Source of the DNA: Actinomycetota bacterium
GTDB taxonomy: Bacteria; Actinomycetota; Actinomycetes; S36-B12; GCA-2699445
DNA: 64,000 nucleotides
Assembly (NCBI GenBank): GCA_029978705.1
Contig: JAPOIY010000008.1
Span: 1-64,000, forward strand
Direction: 5' to 3'
Part shown: positions 42,456-52,071 of the stretch, piece by piece
Position numbering within the stretch: the first letter of the stretch is position 1
How the letters are laid out: each line of letters begins with the position of its first letter
The notes under the pieces: generated by a model
The model's input: the letters and a program-made list of their open reading frames with translations, nothing else
What the model was told of the DNA's origin: nothing
The model's database searches: none
Made by a program: the position numbers and the translations under genes

Positions 42456-43937
42456 ATGCTCGAGGTGGCCGAGGTCGGGAACAAGGTAGGCAAGGCGGAG
42501 TTCAAGGAGGCTGTCCCCCAACTGCGCGTCGATATGATCAACGCGCAGTACGACCTGCGGGACGCGGACTTCCCGGTGGTCATCTGGATTGCCGGGGACG
42601 ACCGCATCGCCGCGAACGAGATGGTGAACCGTCTCAACGAGTGGATGGATGCGCGCTACATCAACACGCGTGTCTTCCTCGACCCCACGCAGGAGGAGGA
42701 CGAGCGGCCGCAACTGTGGCGGCTGTGGCGGGCACTGCCCGCGAAGGGCCGTACGGCGATCTTCGTGGGCGGCCTCATGCGGGCCGCCGCGATGCGCGCC
42801 GACGGCGAGATCGGGGAGCCCCAGTTCAGCAAGTGGCTCAACCACATCGCGGCGATGCAGGCGCAGCTGGTGGCCGACGGGGCGCTGGTCTTGAAGTTCT
42901 TCCTCCACACCCCCGCCAAGAAGCAGCGCAAGAAGCTGCGGGAGGCGGAGAAGGATCCCGAGTCGGGCTGGCTCATCGACCAGCGCGACTGGGCGGCGCT
43001 GAAGAAGCAGGGGCAGATCCTGCCCATCGCCGAACGGATCCTCCGGGAGACCAGCGGCCCGGGCGCTCCGTGGACCATCGTGGAGTCGACCAACGAGCGG
43101 TACCGCGACCTGACCGTCGCCCGCACGATCCTGTCGGCGATCCAAGCCCGCATGGAGCAGAAGGCAGCGCCCGGGCCCTCTCTCGCCGAGTCGGTCTTCG
43201 GGGAGGTCGAGGGGCAGGCCACCGTGCTGAGCGGCGTCGATCTCACCCAGGCGCTGGACAAGGCGGACTACCGGCGGCAACTGGCCAAGCAGCAGGCCAC
43301 CCTGCACCGGCTTTCGATCGAGGCCCGCAAGAAGGGGGTCGGCACGGTGCTGGCCTTCGAGGGCTGGGACGCGGGCGGCAAAGGTGGCGTGATCCGCCGG
43401 ATCACGGGTGCCCTGGAGGCAGGCGACTACCGTGTGATTCCGGTGGCCGCGCCGACGGAGGAAGAGCGGAAGTACCACTACATGTGGCGGTTCTGGCGGG
43501 ACGTGCCGAGTGCCGGCAAGGTCGTGATCTTCGATCGCACCTGGTACGGCCGGGTCCTCGTCGAACGGATCGAAGGGTTCGCCGAACCGGCCGCGTGGCA
43601 GCGGGCCTACGACGAGATCAACGACTTCGAGGCGCAACTGGCGGAGCGCGGGTTCTACGTCGCGAAGTTCTGGCTGCACGTATCCCAGGAGGAGCAGCTG
43701 GCGCGGTTCGAGGCGCGGGAGAACACGCCCTACAAGCAACACAAGATCACCGACGAGGACTACCGCAACCGCGAGAAGTGGGATGACTACGTGACGGCCA
43801 TCGACCAGATGGTGCTGCGCACGACCTCGGACGATGCGCAGTGGCACGTGATCCCCGCCAACAACAAGTACTTCGCGCGGATCGCCACGCTGAAGGCCAT
43901 CAACAAGGGCCTCAAGCGGGTGCTGGGGGAGACCTGA
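42456..43937 (+). CDS. pap: Polyphosphate:AMP phosphotransferase (two-domain PPK2)
   Basis: This 493-residue protein has two PPK2 domains in tandem. The C-terminal one is complete: Walker A EGWDAGGKGG (302-311, Lys309), then RFWRDVPSAGKVVIFDRTWYGRVLVERI with the lid arginines. The N-terminal copy has a degenerate P-loop (IAGDDRIAANEMVNRL), so it is probably structural. This two-domain form phosphorylates AMP to ADP with polyphosphate. The ATG at 42456 has a GAGGAGG site. Its last 26 nt overlap the convergent YheT-like hydrolase gene. Confidence 0.92.
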   Translation: MLEVAEVGNKVGKAEFKEAVPQLRVDMINAQYDLRDADFPVVIWIAGDDRIAANEMVNRLNEWMDARYINTRVFLDPTQEEDERPQLWRLWRALPAKGRTAIFVGGLMRAAAMRADGEIGEPQFSKWLNHIAAMQAQLVADGALVLKFFLHTPAKKQRKKLREAEKDPESGWLIDQRDWAALKKQGQILPIAERILRETSGPGAPWTIVESTNERYRDLTVARTILSAIQARMEQKAAPGPSLAESVFGEVEGQATVLSGVDLTQALDKADYRRQLAKQQATLHRLSIEARKKGVGTVLAFEGWDAGGKGGVIRRITGALEAGDYRVIPVAAPTEEERKYHYMWRFWRDVPSAGKVVIFDRTWYGRVLVERIEGFAEPAAWQRAYDEINDFEAQLAERGFYVAKFWLHVSQEEQLARFEARENTPYKQHKITDEDYRNREKWDDYVTAIDQMVLRTTSDDAQWHVIPANNKYFARIATLKAINKGLKRVLGET

Positions 43938-44970
43938 CCGACGCGTGTTGGAGCAGGAAGGCGATGGTGCGGTCCACGTACCACGGCAGCCGTCTGCCTC
44001 TTTCGTGGAACCCCACGTGACCGCCCGTGTCGGTGATCTCCCGGCGCAGTCCGGTGGTGCGCTCGAGGTACTCCCAGTCCAATCCCGTCAGGGGTGAGGA
44101 CGGGATCATCGGGTCGTCCAGGGAGTGGATCAGCAAGGTGGGCACCGTGATGTGGGGAAGGTACTGGAGCGCGGAGTTCACCCGGTAGTACTCGGCGGCG
44201 TCCTGCCACCCGTTGCGGGGCGCGGTCACGGCGTCGTCGAAGTCGGGCAGCCGGCGCGCCGCCCGCACGAGGGGAGCCTCCGTGGGCGAGACCATAGGTG
44301 AGCCGTCGGGGCCGGGCCGCAACGCCTCCTTGCGCAGCCGGCGCACCAGGAATCGTTCGTAAAGGCCCCCCGCGGCCTGGCTGAGGAACTCCGCGCCGAC
44401 GGTCAGATCCAGCGGCGGGGAGATGGCGACGGCAGCGTCCAGGTCGGACCCGGGGTCGGGTTCTCCCAACAGTTTCAGGGTGGCAGCGCCTCCCAGGCTG
44501 AACCCGACGAGGGACTGTCCCGACCGAGATTCTGGCTGCCGCGACAGTTCCCGGAGCACACACCGCAGATCGGCGGTGCGGCCGGCGTGGTACATCAGCC
44601 GCGTCGTATGGGCGGACAGTCCCGCGCTGCGCAGGTCGACCCGGGCGACGGGGAACCCGGCCGCCAGCAGTCCGGCCGCGGTGGCGCGCACGTAGTCCGA
44701 GTCGGAACTGCCGCCCAGGCCGTGGACGAGGGCCACGAGTCCCCGGTGGGGACCCGACCGGCGCGGGCGGTGCACCTGCACGAGCAGCCGGTCGCCGGTC
44801 CCGTCCGCGAGGTCGATGGGCACGACGCGACGCACCGCGAGGCGGTCGAGCCGGTATCGGCGACGCACGACGCGACTGCGCACCGTCTGCAGGTGGCCGG
44901 AGCGCCATCCGCGGGGAGGTCGCAGCCGGGTCGTGATCAGGCTCCCGGCGTCCGGCGCCGGCGGGGTCAT
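43912..44970 (-). CDS. YheT-family alpha/beta hydrolase
   Basis: This 352-residue protein has the YheT signature SGHLQTV near residue 25, LVHGLGGSSDSDYVRA (oxyanion region), the nucleophile elbow VGFSLGGAATLK, HSLDDPMIP (acid) and a late TGGHVGFHE (histidine). The family probably cleaves medium-chain esters. The start overlaps the upstream TetR gene stop by 4 nt (ATGA), so the TetR protein probably regulates this gene. Confidence 0.87.
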   Translation of the reverse strand: MTPPAPDAGSLITTRLRPPRGWRSGHLQTVRSRVVRRRYRLDRLAVRRVVPIDLADGTGDRLLVQVHRPRRSGPHRGLVALVHGLGGSSDSDYVRATAAGLLAAGFPVARVDLRSAGLSAHTTRLMYHAGRTADLRCVLRELSRQPESRSGQSLVGFSLGGAATLKLLGEPDPGSDLDAAVAISPPLDLTVGAEFLSQAAGGLYERFLVRRLRKEALRPGPDGSPMVSPTEAPLVRAARRLPDFDDAVTAPRNGWQDAAEYYRVNSALQYLPHITVPTLLIHSLDDPMIPSSPLTGLDWEYLERTTGLRREITDTGGHVGFHERGRRLPWYVDRTIAFLLQHASVRSPPAPA

Positions 44971-45560
44971 GGGCCGGCGGGAGTGGTGAGTTCGGCGACG
45001 TGCTGGGCGAGGATGGCTTTGACGCGGGCGGAACTGAGGGAGCGCGGCGCGCTCACCACCTGCAGCGAGAGCCCGTCGACGAGCGCGTGGAGGCGCTGGG
45101 CCTCGATCTCGACGTCGCGGCCGGCCCCCAGCAGTCCCACTTCCTTCATCTGCTGCAGTCCCCACCGCAGATGGCCCCCCACTCTGTCGTTGAGGGTTGC
45201 CAGCACCTCCGGATGTGCGCCCGGTTCGGCCGCCAGGTGCAGCCACAGGGCAGCCTGACGGCGACGAGCCGGGGAGTCGGGAACGGCCACCGAGAGTGCC
45301 TTGACGAAGGCGGCCTCATCCGGTGCCGCGAGGGCGACGGTATCCAGGCGGCCTTCGCTCTGGTCCATCACCTGTTCGATGGCGGCGGCCACCAGCGCTG
45401 CCTGCGATGGGAAGTAGTGAGCCAGGCTGGACTTCGAAACGCCGGCCTCGGCCGCCACAGACCTCACCGAGACCGCGGACGCCCCCTGCTGGTCCACGAC
45501 CCGCCACAGAGCGGCCAGGAGTTCGGTACGGCGCTCGTCGTGATCGACGATCTTCGGCAT
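44967..45560 (-). CDS. TetR-family regulator (BetI-like)
   Basis: This 197-residue protein has a TetR helix-turn-helix in residues 10-55 (ELLAALWRVVDQQGASAVSVRSVAAEAGVSKSSLAHYFPSQAALV) and a helical C-terminal domain of the BetI/TetR_C_6 style. It is first in a two-gene operon with the YheT-like hydrolase. A GGGAGCCCT site precedes the ATG. The ligand is unknown. Confidence 0.87.
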   Translation of the reverse strand: MPKIVDHDERRTELLAALWRVVDQQGASAVSVRSVAAEAGVSKSSLAHYFPSQAALVAAAIEQVMDQSEGRLDTVALAAPDEAAFVKALSVAVPDSPARRRQAALWLHLAAEPGAHPEVLATLNDRVGGHLRWGLQQMKEVGLLGAGRDVEIEAQRLHALVDGLSLQVVSAPRSLSSARVKAILAQHVAELTTPAGP

Positions 45561-45622
45561 AGGGCTCCCGCGCGCTCAGGTGTCCCCGTCAGTGTGCCCT
45601 ACGCGTGTCGGCCGTGGCCCGG

Positions 45623-46543
45623 TTACGGCGTCCCAGCGGAGACGGCGTCAGTCCCCGTCACCTCGGCAGCCGGGTTCGCCAGGGAGTCCCAGGGCAGACG
45701 TGGCCACCCCAGCAGTCGCAGCAGCCGTCGGTCGGGCGTGGCGTAGAACGTTCGCAGTTCCTCGCGGGTGGCCGGGTCCAACGGCGGGCGTTCGCGGTCC
45801 CGTACGACGTAGTCGCGGCCGACGAGGCGCCGCAGGAACTGGGTCGGGCTCGTCGCGGCACCACCGTTCGCGCGTAGATCCCGTTCTTCGCTGCGGCTGA
45901 GGGACCGGTAGCGGTTCACCTCGGGCATCACCAGGTCGGGGGCCTGCGCCGGGTCCAGTCCGACGTGACGCATGACCCGCGCGACCTCTGCGTGCGGGTC
46001 GGACATGAGACTCTCCAGGGTCGTGACGAGCAGAGCGTCGCCGTAGGCCTTCAGGAGAGGCCGTACCTGGCTGAAGTACCGGCCCCGGTCCAGGTACGAG
46101 TACCGGCGGGCGGCGTAGCGGTTGCCGCCGCTCAACCGTTCGGGTTCCGCCGCGATCGCCTCCTCGAACGTGGGCAGGCTCTCCTGGTTGCGCCGGGAGT
46201 GCCAGTAGTGCGAGTAGGCCCGCGCCACCGGGTCGCGCAGGACTACGACGATCCGCGCGTCGGGCAGCGTACGGATGAGGCGCCGCCGCGCCGAGACGTC
46301 GTAGCTGTACACCGGCGTCGCCTCGCCCGTCATCTGGTCGCCGGCCAGCGGCGGGAACTGGGCGCGGTACCAGTCGGTGCCCTTACCCCAGTTCTGGTCG
46401 AAGAAGTGGATCTCCTTGCGCCGGGGCCGGACCACCCGGGGATGCAGATCCAAAGCCTGGAACAGGGAGGTCGTGCCGCACTTCTGCACGCCGGCGATGA
46501 CGAAGGTGGGCCACGGCGCAGAGGACGAGGTCTGGTGGCTCAT
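45623..46543 (-). CDS. PAPS-dependent sulfotransferase family protein
   Basis: This 306-residue protein has the 5'-phosphosulfate-binding loop VQKCGTTSLFQAL near residue 20 and the 3'-phosphate-binding motif IVVVLRDPVARAYSHYWHSRRN near residue 97, as in heparan and Stf-type sulfotransferases. It transfers sulfate from PAPS to a hydroxyl on a lipid or glycan. The ATG at 46543 has a GGAGGACCG site. PAPS-synthesis genes are not in this window. Confidence 0.87.
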   Translation of the reverse strand: MSHQTSSSAPWPTFVIAGVQKCGTTSLFQALDLHPRVVRPRRKEIHFFDQNWGKGTDWYRAQFPPLAGDQMTGEATPVYSYDVSARRRLIRTLPDARIVVVLRDPVARAYSHYWHSRRNQESLPTFEEAIAAEPERLSGGNRYAARRYSYLDRGRYFSQVRPLLKAYGDALLVTTLESLMSDPHAEVARVMRHVGLDPAQAPDLVMPEVNRYRSLSRSEERDLRANGGAATSPTQFLRRLVGRDYVVRDRERPPLDPATREELRTFYATPDRRLLRLLGWPRLPWDSLANPAAEVTGTDAVSAGTP

Positions 46544-46560
46544 CGGTCCTCCGATCTTGG

Positions 46561-46603
46561 TACACGTCCGCGGCACCGGATGGTACGGCGCCGCGGACGT
46601 GTA
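46561..46603 (-). terminator. Strong stem-loop between sbcC and sulfotransferase genes
   Basis: Perfect 14-bp arms (TACACGTCCGCGGC at 46561-46574 and GCCGCGGACGTGTA at 46590-46603) with a 15-nt loop. It lies about 80 nt past the sbcC stop and 18 nt before the sulfotransferase start. No T-tract follows on the minus strand. It may terminate sbcDC transcription or act in the sulfotransferase leader. Confidence 0.55.
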
Positions 46604-46683
46604 GGACAGTGTCTGCCCGAGCCGGTCCGCCCGTACGCCCGGACCCCCGAGGAATTCGGCGATCGTTACCGACTCGGGACCGA

Positions 46684-49662
46684 TCAGGCCACCACCCGCA
46701 GGCGCGCGGGACCGTCCGGGCGCTCCCGGCGGATCTCCAGGCGCTCCGGCACGCGGTCCTTGAGGTCCTGGACGTGGCTGATGATGCCCACCACGCGTCC
46801 GTTGCTGCGCAACCCGTCGATCACGGTCAGCACGTCCTCGAGGGTGTCCGGGTCCAGGGAACCGAACCCCTCGTCCACGAAGAGGGTGTCGAGGCCGACG
46901 CCACCGGCTTCTGCCTGCACGACGTCCGCCAGGCCCAGGGCCAGCGCCAGGGACGTGTAGAAGGTCTCCCCCCCGGACAGGGTCTGGGGGCCGCGGGTTC
47001 GGCCCGTGTGCCGGTCGAAGACGGTCACGCCCAGCCCCACGCGGTCGCGGCCCTCCGTGGCCTCGGTACGCCGCAGCTCGTACTTCCCGCCCGCGATCTG
47101 CGCGAGGCGAACGTTGGCCGCGGTGACGACGCGCTCGAACCACAGGCGCAGCACGAAGGTCGTCAAAGTCATGCGGGCCCGGTCACCCGTGATGCCCCGC
47201 GCCAGGAGGTCGAGGTCGAGGACCGCCGCGTTGTCGCCGATCAGTTCCGCCCTCCGGTCCAGGGCCGCGGTGGCCTCGTGGCAGCGGGCGGTGAAACGGT
47301 TGTGGCGGTCGACGGCCCGGGCGGCGTGTTCCGCTGCCGCGCGTTCATCGGCAAGAAGCCCGTCATGCGCCTCGCGCGCTTCGCCGAGAGCTGACCGGGC
47401 CGCCGGCAGGGATGCCGGGTCGAGGCCCTGCAACGCAGGATCCGCCAGTTGGCGGGTGAGGGTCGCGCCCACCGTATGCCATGTGTCGGCAGCCTCGGTC
47501 TCGGCCTGCAAGACCGCTGGGTCGAGGGCCGCGGCGGTGGCGGCGGAGGCATCGGGGAACCCGGCGGCGACCGCGGCCTGCTCGGCGTGCCCGACGGCGC
47601 TCCGGGCAGCAGTCGACGCGTGCTGCAGCGCCCGGGCGGACTCGGCTGCCTCGTTCAGGTGTCTCGCGCGGCGCTGCCACTGAGCGAGTCGTTCCGCCAC
47701 GGTGCCGGCCTCGCCGGCGGCCGTCGTCAGGGCAGCCCGGTCTGCGGCGAGCTGTTCGCGTTGTTGCGCCAGCCGACCAGCGAGTTCGGCGGAGGCGGCA
47801 CTGGCCGTGGTGAGGCCCTCCCGGATGTCCTGTTCCTCCGCCTCCAGGTCTGTCACCCGGGCCATGGCCGAGGTCAGGCCGGCCGCGGTCGCAGACGTCT
47901 CGGTGACGCGGCGGTTCAGGTCCGTCAGGGAGTCGGTCGCCGCCTCACCGGCCAGTGCCTGCGCGGCGGCGACCGCCTGGTCCAGGTCCTGGCGGGAGGA
48001 CTCGGTGTCGGCCCGGGCGGCCCGGGCGCGCTCGACGTCGGCGCGGGCTGTCGCGATGTCGGCGTCGGTGACGGGATCGGCGGCCATGGCGGCGGGCCTC
48101 GGGTGGTCCGGCGCCCCGCAGACTCCGCAGGGTTCGCCTGGGACGAGACGCCCCGCCAGTTCGGCGGTCATCCCCCGCAGGCGGGCGGCCTGCAGGTCCT
48201 GCAGCCGGTCGACGGCCTCCTGGTGGCGGTCCACGGCAGAGCGGTGGTCGCTATCCGCCCGGCTGAGGCGGGGGTTGAGGTCCGCCAAGTCCGACCGGGC
48301 GCGGTTGCGGCGTTCGGCCCGGTCCCGTTCGCCCAGCAGCGCCGGCAGGGCCGCCTCGGCCTGCCGCGCGGTGGTGACGGTCCGGCGGGCAGCGGCGAGT
48401 TCGGGGGGAAGTTCGGCCAGGCGACCGCGCCGGGCAGCGACGTCGGCATCCAGGTGTCGCTGCGTCTCCTCCGAGGCGGTGAGGGCGCTGTGCCGGGCCG
48501 GAAGACCGGCCTCCAGCGCGGCCAGGTCGGACAGGCGGACCGCGGCCGCCTCGGCTTCACGCGCGGAAGCCGCCAGGGCCTGCGGGTCGGTGCCGTCGGG
48601 CTCGTTCGCGCAGAGATCCATGACCACCTGCTGTAGCTGATCACGGTCGGCGGCCGCGGACTGCGCCGCCGTGACCAGCGGGACCACGCTGAGGGACCGG
48701 CGGGCCGCGTCGATGACCCGCTGTCGCTCGTCCTGCTCGGCCCGCTGGGCCGCGGGGTCCCGCTGTTGCTCGAGGGGGGAGACGAGCCGGTCCAGCCGGT
48801 CGACGGCCCGTTCGTGGTCGGCCAGGACGGCTGCGGCCGCGGTCACGGCCCGGGTGGCGCCGGCCAGGGCAGCAGCCGCCTCTCGCCGGGAGGTCGCCAT
48901 GCTTGCCGTGGTCAGGTCGAGCTCGTGACGCAGGGGGGAGGCGGCGGGGTTGGGCTCATCGGCCAGTTCGCGCCAGCGGGCAGCGGCGGTCGGGTCGAGC
49001 TGGGCTGCTTCGGCGGCCGCTGCGACGGCAGCCACCACGTCCTGCTGGGCCTCCTGCTGCAGACACCGCGCCCCCTGGGCCCGGTCCCGCAGCCAGCGTG
49101 TCATGGCCTCGTACGGTTGCGCGCCGAACAGCCGGGTCAGCACGGCGCGCCGGGCGTCGTCATCGGCCTGCAGGAAGCGGGCGAACTCCCCCTGGGGCAG
49201 CACCACGACCTGGGTGAACTGGTCCCGGGTGAGGCCCACCTCGGTTTGCACGATGGTGCCGATCTCCCGGTGGGAGGTGCTCACCAGTTGCCACTCGCCG
49301 TCGGACAGCCGGCTCAGGCTGCTGGCGGCGCGTTGCTCCACCCAGCCCTCACCGCGCCGCCGCCGGCGGCGGTGGGCGGGGGAACGGGAAATCCGGAACC
49401 GGACACCGCCCACCGAGAACTCCAGGCAGACCTCGGGGGTGGTGGCCGGGTCGGCGTAGTGGGAGTGCAGCCGGCTGCCCTCGCCGGGGGTGTCGCCCCC
49501 GCCGTAGAGGGCGAACGTGACAGCGTCCAGGACCGTACTCTTGCCCGCACCCGTGGGGCCCTCGAGGAGGAAGAGGCCGCCGACCGCGAGGGCATCGAAG
49601 TCCACCTCCTGCCGGTCGGCGTAGGGTCCGATGGCGGTGAGCGCGAGGCGGTGCAGTCGCAC
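46684..49662 (-). CDS. sbcC: SbcC nuclease ATPase subunit (Rad50-like)
   Basis: This 992-residue SMC-type ATPase has an N-terminal P-loop (LLEGPTGAGKSTVLDAVTFALYGGG), long coiled coils, the zinc hook GEPCGVCGAPDHP (Cys512, Cys515), the C-terminal signature QTLSGGETFYTSLALALGLADVV and Walker B DTLFVDEGFGSLD. With SbcD it forms a nuclease that opens hairpins and processes protein-blocked DNA ends. The GTG start lies one base after the sbcD stop. Confidence 0.94.
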   Translation of the reverse strand: MRLHRLALTAIGPYADRQEVDFDALAVGGLFLLEGPTGAGKSTVLDAVTFALYGGGDTPGEGSRLHSHYADPATTPEVCLEFSVGGVRFRISRSPAHRRRRRRGEGWVEQRAASSLSRLSDGEWQLVSTSHREIGTIVQTEVGLTRDQFTQVVVLPQGEFARFLQADDDARRAVLTRLFGAQPYEAMTRWLRDRAQGARCLQQEAQQDVVAAVAAAAEAAQLDPTAAARWRELADEPNPAASPLRHELDLTTASMATSRREAAAALAGATRAVTAAAAVLADHERAVDRLDRLVSPLEQQRDPAAQRAEQDERQRVIDAARRSLSVVPLVTAAQSAAADRDQLQQVVMDLCANEPDGTDPQALAASAREAEAAAVRLSDLAALEAGLPARHSALTASEETQRHLDADVAARRGRLAELPPELAAARRTVTTARQAEAALPALLGERDRAERRNRARSDLADLNPRLSRADSDHRSAVDRHQEAVDRLQDLQAARLRGMTAELAGRLVPGEPCGVCGAPDHPRPAAMAADPVTDADIATARADVERARAARADTESSRQDLDQAVAAAQALAGEAATDSLTDLNRRVTETSATAAGLTSAMARVTDLEAEEQDIREGLTTASAASAELAGRLAQQREQLAADRAALTTAAGEAGTVAERLAQWQRRARHLNEAAESARALQHASTAARSAVGHAEQAAVAAGFPDASAATAAALDPAVLQAETEAADTWHTVGATLTRQLADPALQGLDPASLPAARSALGEAREAHDGLLADERAAAEHAARAVDRHNRFTARCHEATAALDRRAELIGDNAAVLDLDLLARGITGDRARMTLTTFVLRLWFERVVTAANVRLAQIAGGKYELRRTEATEGRDRVGLGVTVFDRHTGRTRGPQTLSGGETFYTSLALALGLADVVQAEAGGVGLDTLFVDEGFGSLDPDTLEDVLTVIDGLRSNGRVVGIISHVQDLKDRVPERLEIRRERPDGPARLRVVA

Positions 49663-49663
49663 G

Positions 49664-50830
49664 TCAGTTCTCCGCGGCTGAGGACTGGAGGGCCTCGGCC
49701 GCCTGCCGCATGACAGCGATGCGGGCGCCGTCGGGCTCGTTCCCGGTCACATGGCGGAAGAAGTCGGACAGGACGTCAGTTGGATCCGCGCCGCGAGTGA
49801 CGTCGACCAGGTCGCCTGCCGGTACGTCGGGGTCGAGATCGGGCTGGAACTCGAGCAGCAGCGTGTGGGGCCACACCGCCCGCAGTTGCGCCATGGGCTC
49901 GGAGGGGCGGTCGGTGTCGGTCAGGGTCACTTTCACCCACGCGTCCGCAAGATCGGCCAGGTCTCCCGACGCCCGCTCCAGGAGGTCGGGCAGCCGGCCG
50001 GTGACCTGGCGCAGGGAACGCCGGGTCGGGGTGGCAACGCGTTGGGTGGTCACGCCGCCAGCGCCGTCGATGTCGACGATCGTCACGGATTTGACCTGGT
50101 CACGTTCCGAGAAGGAGAACGCCAGGGGGGAGCCGCTGTACTGGACGACGGTGGGTGAGCCGGTGGGCGTCACCGACTGCGCCCCGTGCAGATGTCCGAG
50201 GGCGACGTACGACGTGCCGCCGAACACGTCCGCCGGGACATCACTCACGCCCCCGACGCTGATCTCCCGCTCCGAGTCGCAGGCGGAGCTGCCGGTGACG
50301 AAGGCGTGCGCAGCGACCACGGTCCGCGTCAGGCCGCGTTCCGCTGCGTCGTCCACGATGCGTTTGCCGACCGCGGCCAGGACCGACGCGTGGGACCGGT
50401 CGGCTCCCAGCTCGTCCATCACGGCGTCCGGGAGCAGGAAGGGAACGCCGTAGAACCCCACCGGGCCGGTGTCGTCGGAGAGGATCACGGGAGACGTGAC
50501 GCCCGCGAGGTCTGTGCGCAGGTGGATGCCGCTGTCGGCCAGCACCTGCGCCCCGTACCGCAGCCGCACCGCACTGTCGTGGTTGCCCGACGTGAGCAGC
50601 AGCGGGATACCGGATCCGGCGAACGCGGCGATCGTCTCGTCGAGCAGCGTCACCGACTCGGCCGGGGGCACGGCGCGGTCGTAGATGTCGCCCGCGACCA
50701 CGACCGCCTGGACGCTGCGCGTCTGTGCCTCCTGCAGCAACCAGGTCAGGAAGGCCCGGTGGTCCTCATGCAGGTCGGCGGAGTGCAGACGCCGGCCCAG
50801 GTGCCAGTCGGAGGTGTGGATGAACCGCAA
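49664..50830 (-). CDS. sbcD: SbcD nuclease subunit (Mre11-like)
   Basis: This 388-residue metallophosphatase has the phosphoesterase motifs FIHTSDWHLGRRL, VVVAGDIYDRAVP, LLTSGNHDS and YVALGHLHGAQ, which hold the two Mn ions. It is the nuclease partner of SbcC, encoded next in the operon. The start is taken as TTG at 50830, with GGGAG upstream and the first motif directly after it. A GTG at 50872 would add 14 residues without similarity to the family. Confidence 0.92.
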   Translation of the reverse strand: MRFIHTSDWHLGRRLHSADLHEDHRAFLTWLLQEAQTRSVQAVVVAGDIYDRAVPPAESVTLLDETIAAFAGSGIPLLLTSGNHDSAVRLRYGAQVLADSGIHLRTDLAGVTSPVILSDDTGPVGFYGVPFLLPDAVMDELGADRSHASVLAAVGKRIVDDAAERGLTRTVVAAHAFVTGSSACDSEREISVGGVSDVPADVFGGTSYVALGHLHGAQSVTPTGSPTVVQYSGSPLAFSFSERDQVKSVTIVDIDGAGGVTTQRVATPTRRSLRQVTGRLPDLLERASGDLADLADAWVKVTLTDTDRPSEPMAQLRAVWPHTLLLEFQPDLDPDVPAGDLVDVTRGADPTDVLSDFFRHVTGNEPDGARIAVMRQAAEALQSSAAEN

Positions 50831-50945
50831 TGTCGCTCCCGTCGGTGACTCCCTGCGGGGGAGTTCCTCCACCTTGCATCGGGGGTCCGACAGATCGCCG
50901 CAGACCCGCCGGGCGGCGGGCGGGGGGCGTGGTGCGGGGGCCGGA

Positions 50946-51992
50946 TCAGGGGCTGTGCCGACCCGGCCACAGGTCGATGGCGGGGTTGTCCACGGCCAGC
51001 TCGTCGATCGCGGCGACCTCGGTGTCGCTGAACGCCAGGTTGTGCACCGCCGCCACCGAGTCCTCGAGCTGGTCGACGCTGCTGGCGCCGATCAGCGACG
51101 TGGTGACGCGCGGGTCGCGTAGGGTCCACGCGATCGCCATCTGGGCCAGGGACTGGCCTCGGTCCGCGGCGATCGCGGCCAGACCCCGGATGGCGGCGAG
51201 GGTCGTCTCGGATACCATCGCGCCGGCATCCAGGCTCTTGCCCTGCGTGGCCCGCGAACCTTCCGGCACGCCGCCGACGTACCGGTCGGTCAACATGCCC
51301 TGCGCCAGGGGGCTGAAGGTGATCGCCCCGGCGCCCACTTCCGCGAGCACGGTGAGCAACTCCTGCTCGATCCACCGGTTGAACAGGGAGTAACTCGGCT
51401 GGTGGATGAGCAGTGGGGTGCCGAGGTCCGCCAGGATCTGTGCCGCCTCCCTGGTCTGCTGGGGGCCGTAGGACGAGATCCCCGCGTACAGCGCCTTCCC
51501 CTGCTGCACTGCCGAGTGCAGGGCGCCCATGGTCTCGGCCATGGGGGTCTGCGGGTCGGGCCGGTGGCTGTAGAAGATGTCCACGTAGTCCAGCCCCAGC
51601 CGCGTCAAGCTCTGGTCCAGGCTCGCCGTGAGGTACTTGCGGGAGGCCCCGTCGCCGTAGGGGCCGGGCCACATGTCCCAGCCCGCCTTGCTCGAGATGA
51701 CCAACTCGTCCCGGAGACCGGCGAAGTCCTGTGCCAGGATGCGCCCCACGTTGGCTTCCGCTGCCCCGTAGGGCGGCCCGTAGTTGTTCGCCAGGTCGAA
51801 GTGGGTGACTCCCAGGTCGAAGGCCTTCCGCATGATGGCCCGCTGACTGTCGAGGGGCTTGTCGTCACCGAAGTTGTGCCAGAAGCCCAAGGAGATGGCC
51901 GGCAGCGCCAGCCCGCTGGCCCCGCACCGCCGGTAGGGCATGCGTCCGTCATAGCGGCCGGGGTCGGGCACGTAGGTGGCGAGGGTCGACAT
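50946..51992 (-). CDS. Aldo/keto reductase (YghZ-like)
   Basis: This 348-residue NADPH-dependent reductase has FDLANNYGPPYGAAE (catalytic Asp/Tyr), a lysine in VISSKAGWDMWPG and YSHRPDPQTPM, all typical of the AKR14/YghZ branch that reduces methylglyoxal and other small aldehydes. The C-terminal SLIGASSVDQLEDSVAA binds the cofactor phosphate. There is no ribosome site before the ATG at 51992; CAGACT ends 6 nt upstream, so the mRNA may be leaderless. Confidence 0.9.
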   Translation of the reverse strand: MSTLATYVPDPGRYDGRMPYRRCGASGLALPAISLGFWHNFGDDKPLDSQRAIMRKAFDLGVTHFDLANNYGPPYGAAEANVGRILAQDFAGLRDELVISSKAGWDMWPGPYGDGASRKYLTASLDQSLTRLGLDYVDIFYSHRPDPQTPMAETMGALHSAVQQGKALYAGISSYGPQQTREAAQILADLGTPLLIHQPSYSLFNRWIEQELLTVLAEVGAGAITFSPLAQGMLTDRYVGGVPEGSRATQGKSLDAGAMVSETTLAAIRGLAAIAADRGQSLAQMAIAWTLRDPRVTTSLIGASSVDQLEDSVAAVHNLAFSDTEVAAIDELAVDNPAIDLWPGRHSP

Positions 51993-52034
51993 GCGCTGAG
52001 TCTGCCCGTCGGACGCGGAGTAGGCGCGGCGACC

Positions 52035-52040
52035 TATCCT
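52035..52040 (+). promoter_or_regulatory. Putative -10 box of deacetylase locus
   Basis: TATCCT would start a transcript near 52047, ahead of the GGAGGAG site that serves the ATG at 52072. No -35 consensus is seen. Confidence 0.45.
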
Positions 52041-52071
52041 GGTGGGGCAGGGTGCGACCGGAGGAGTCATC

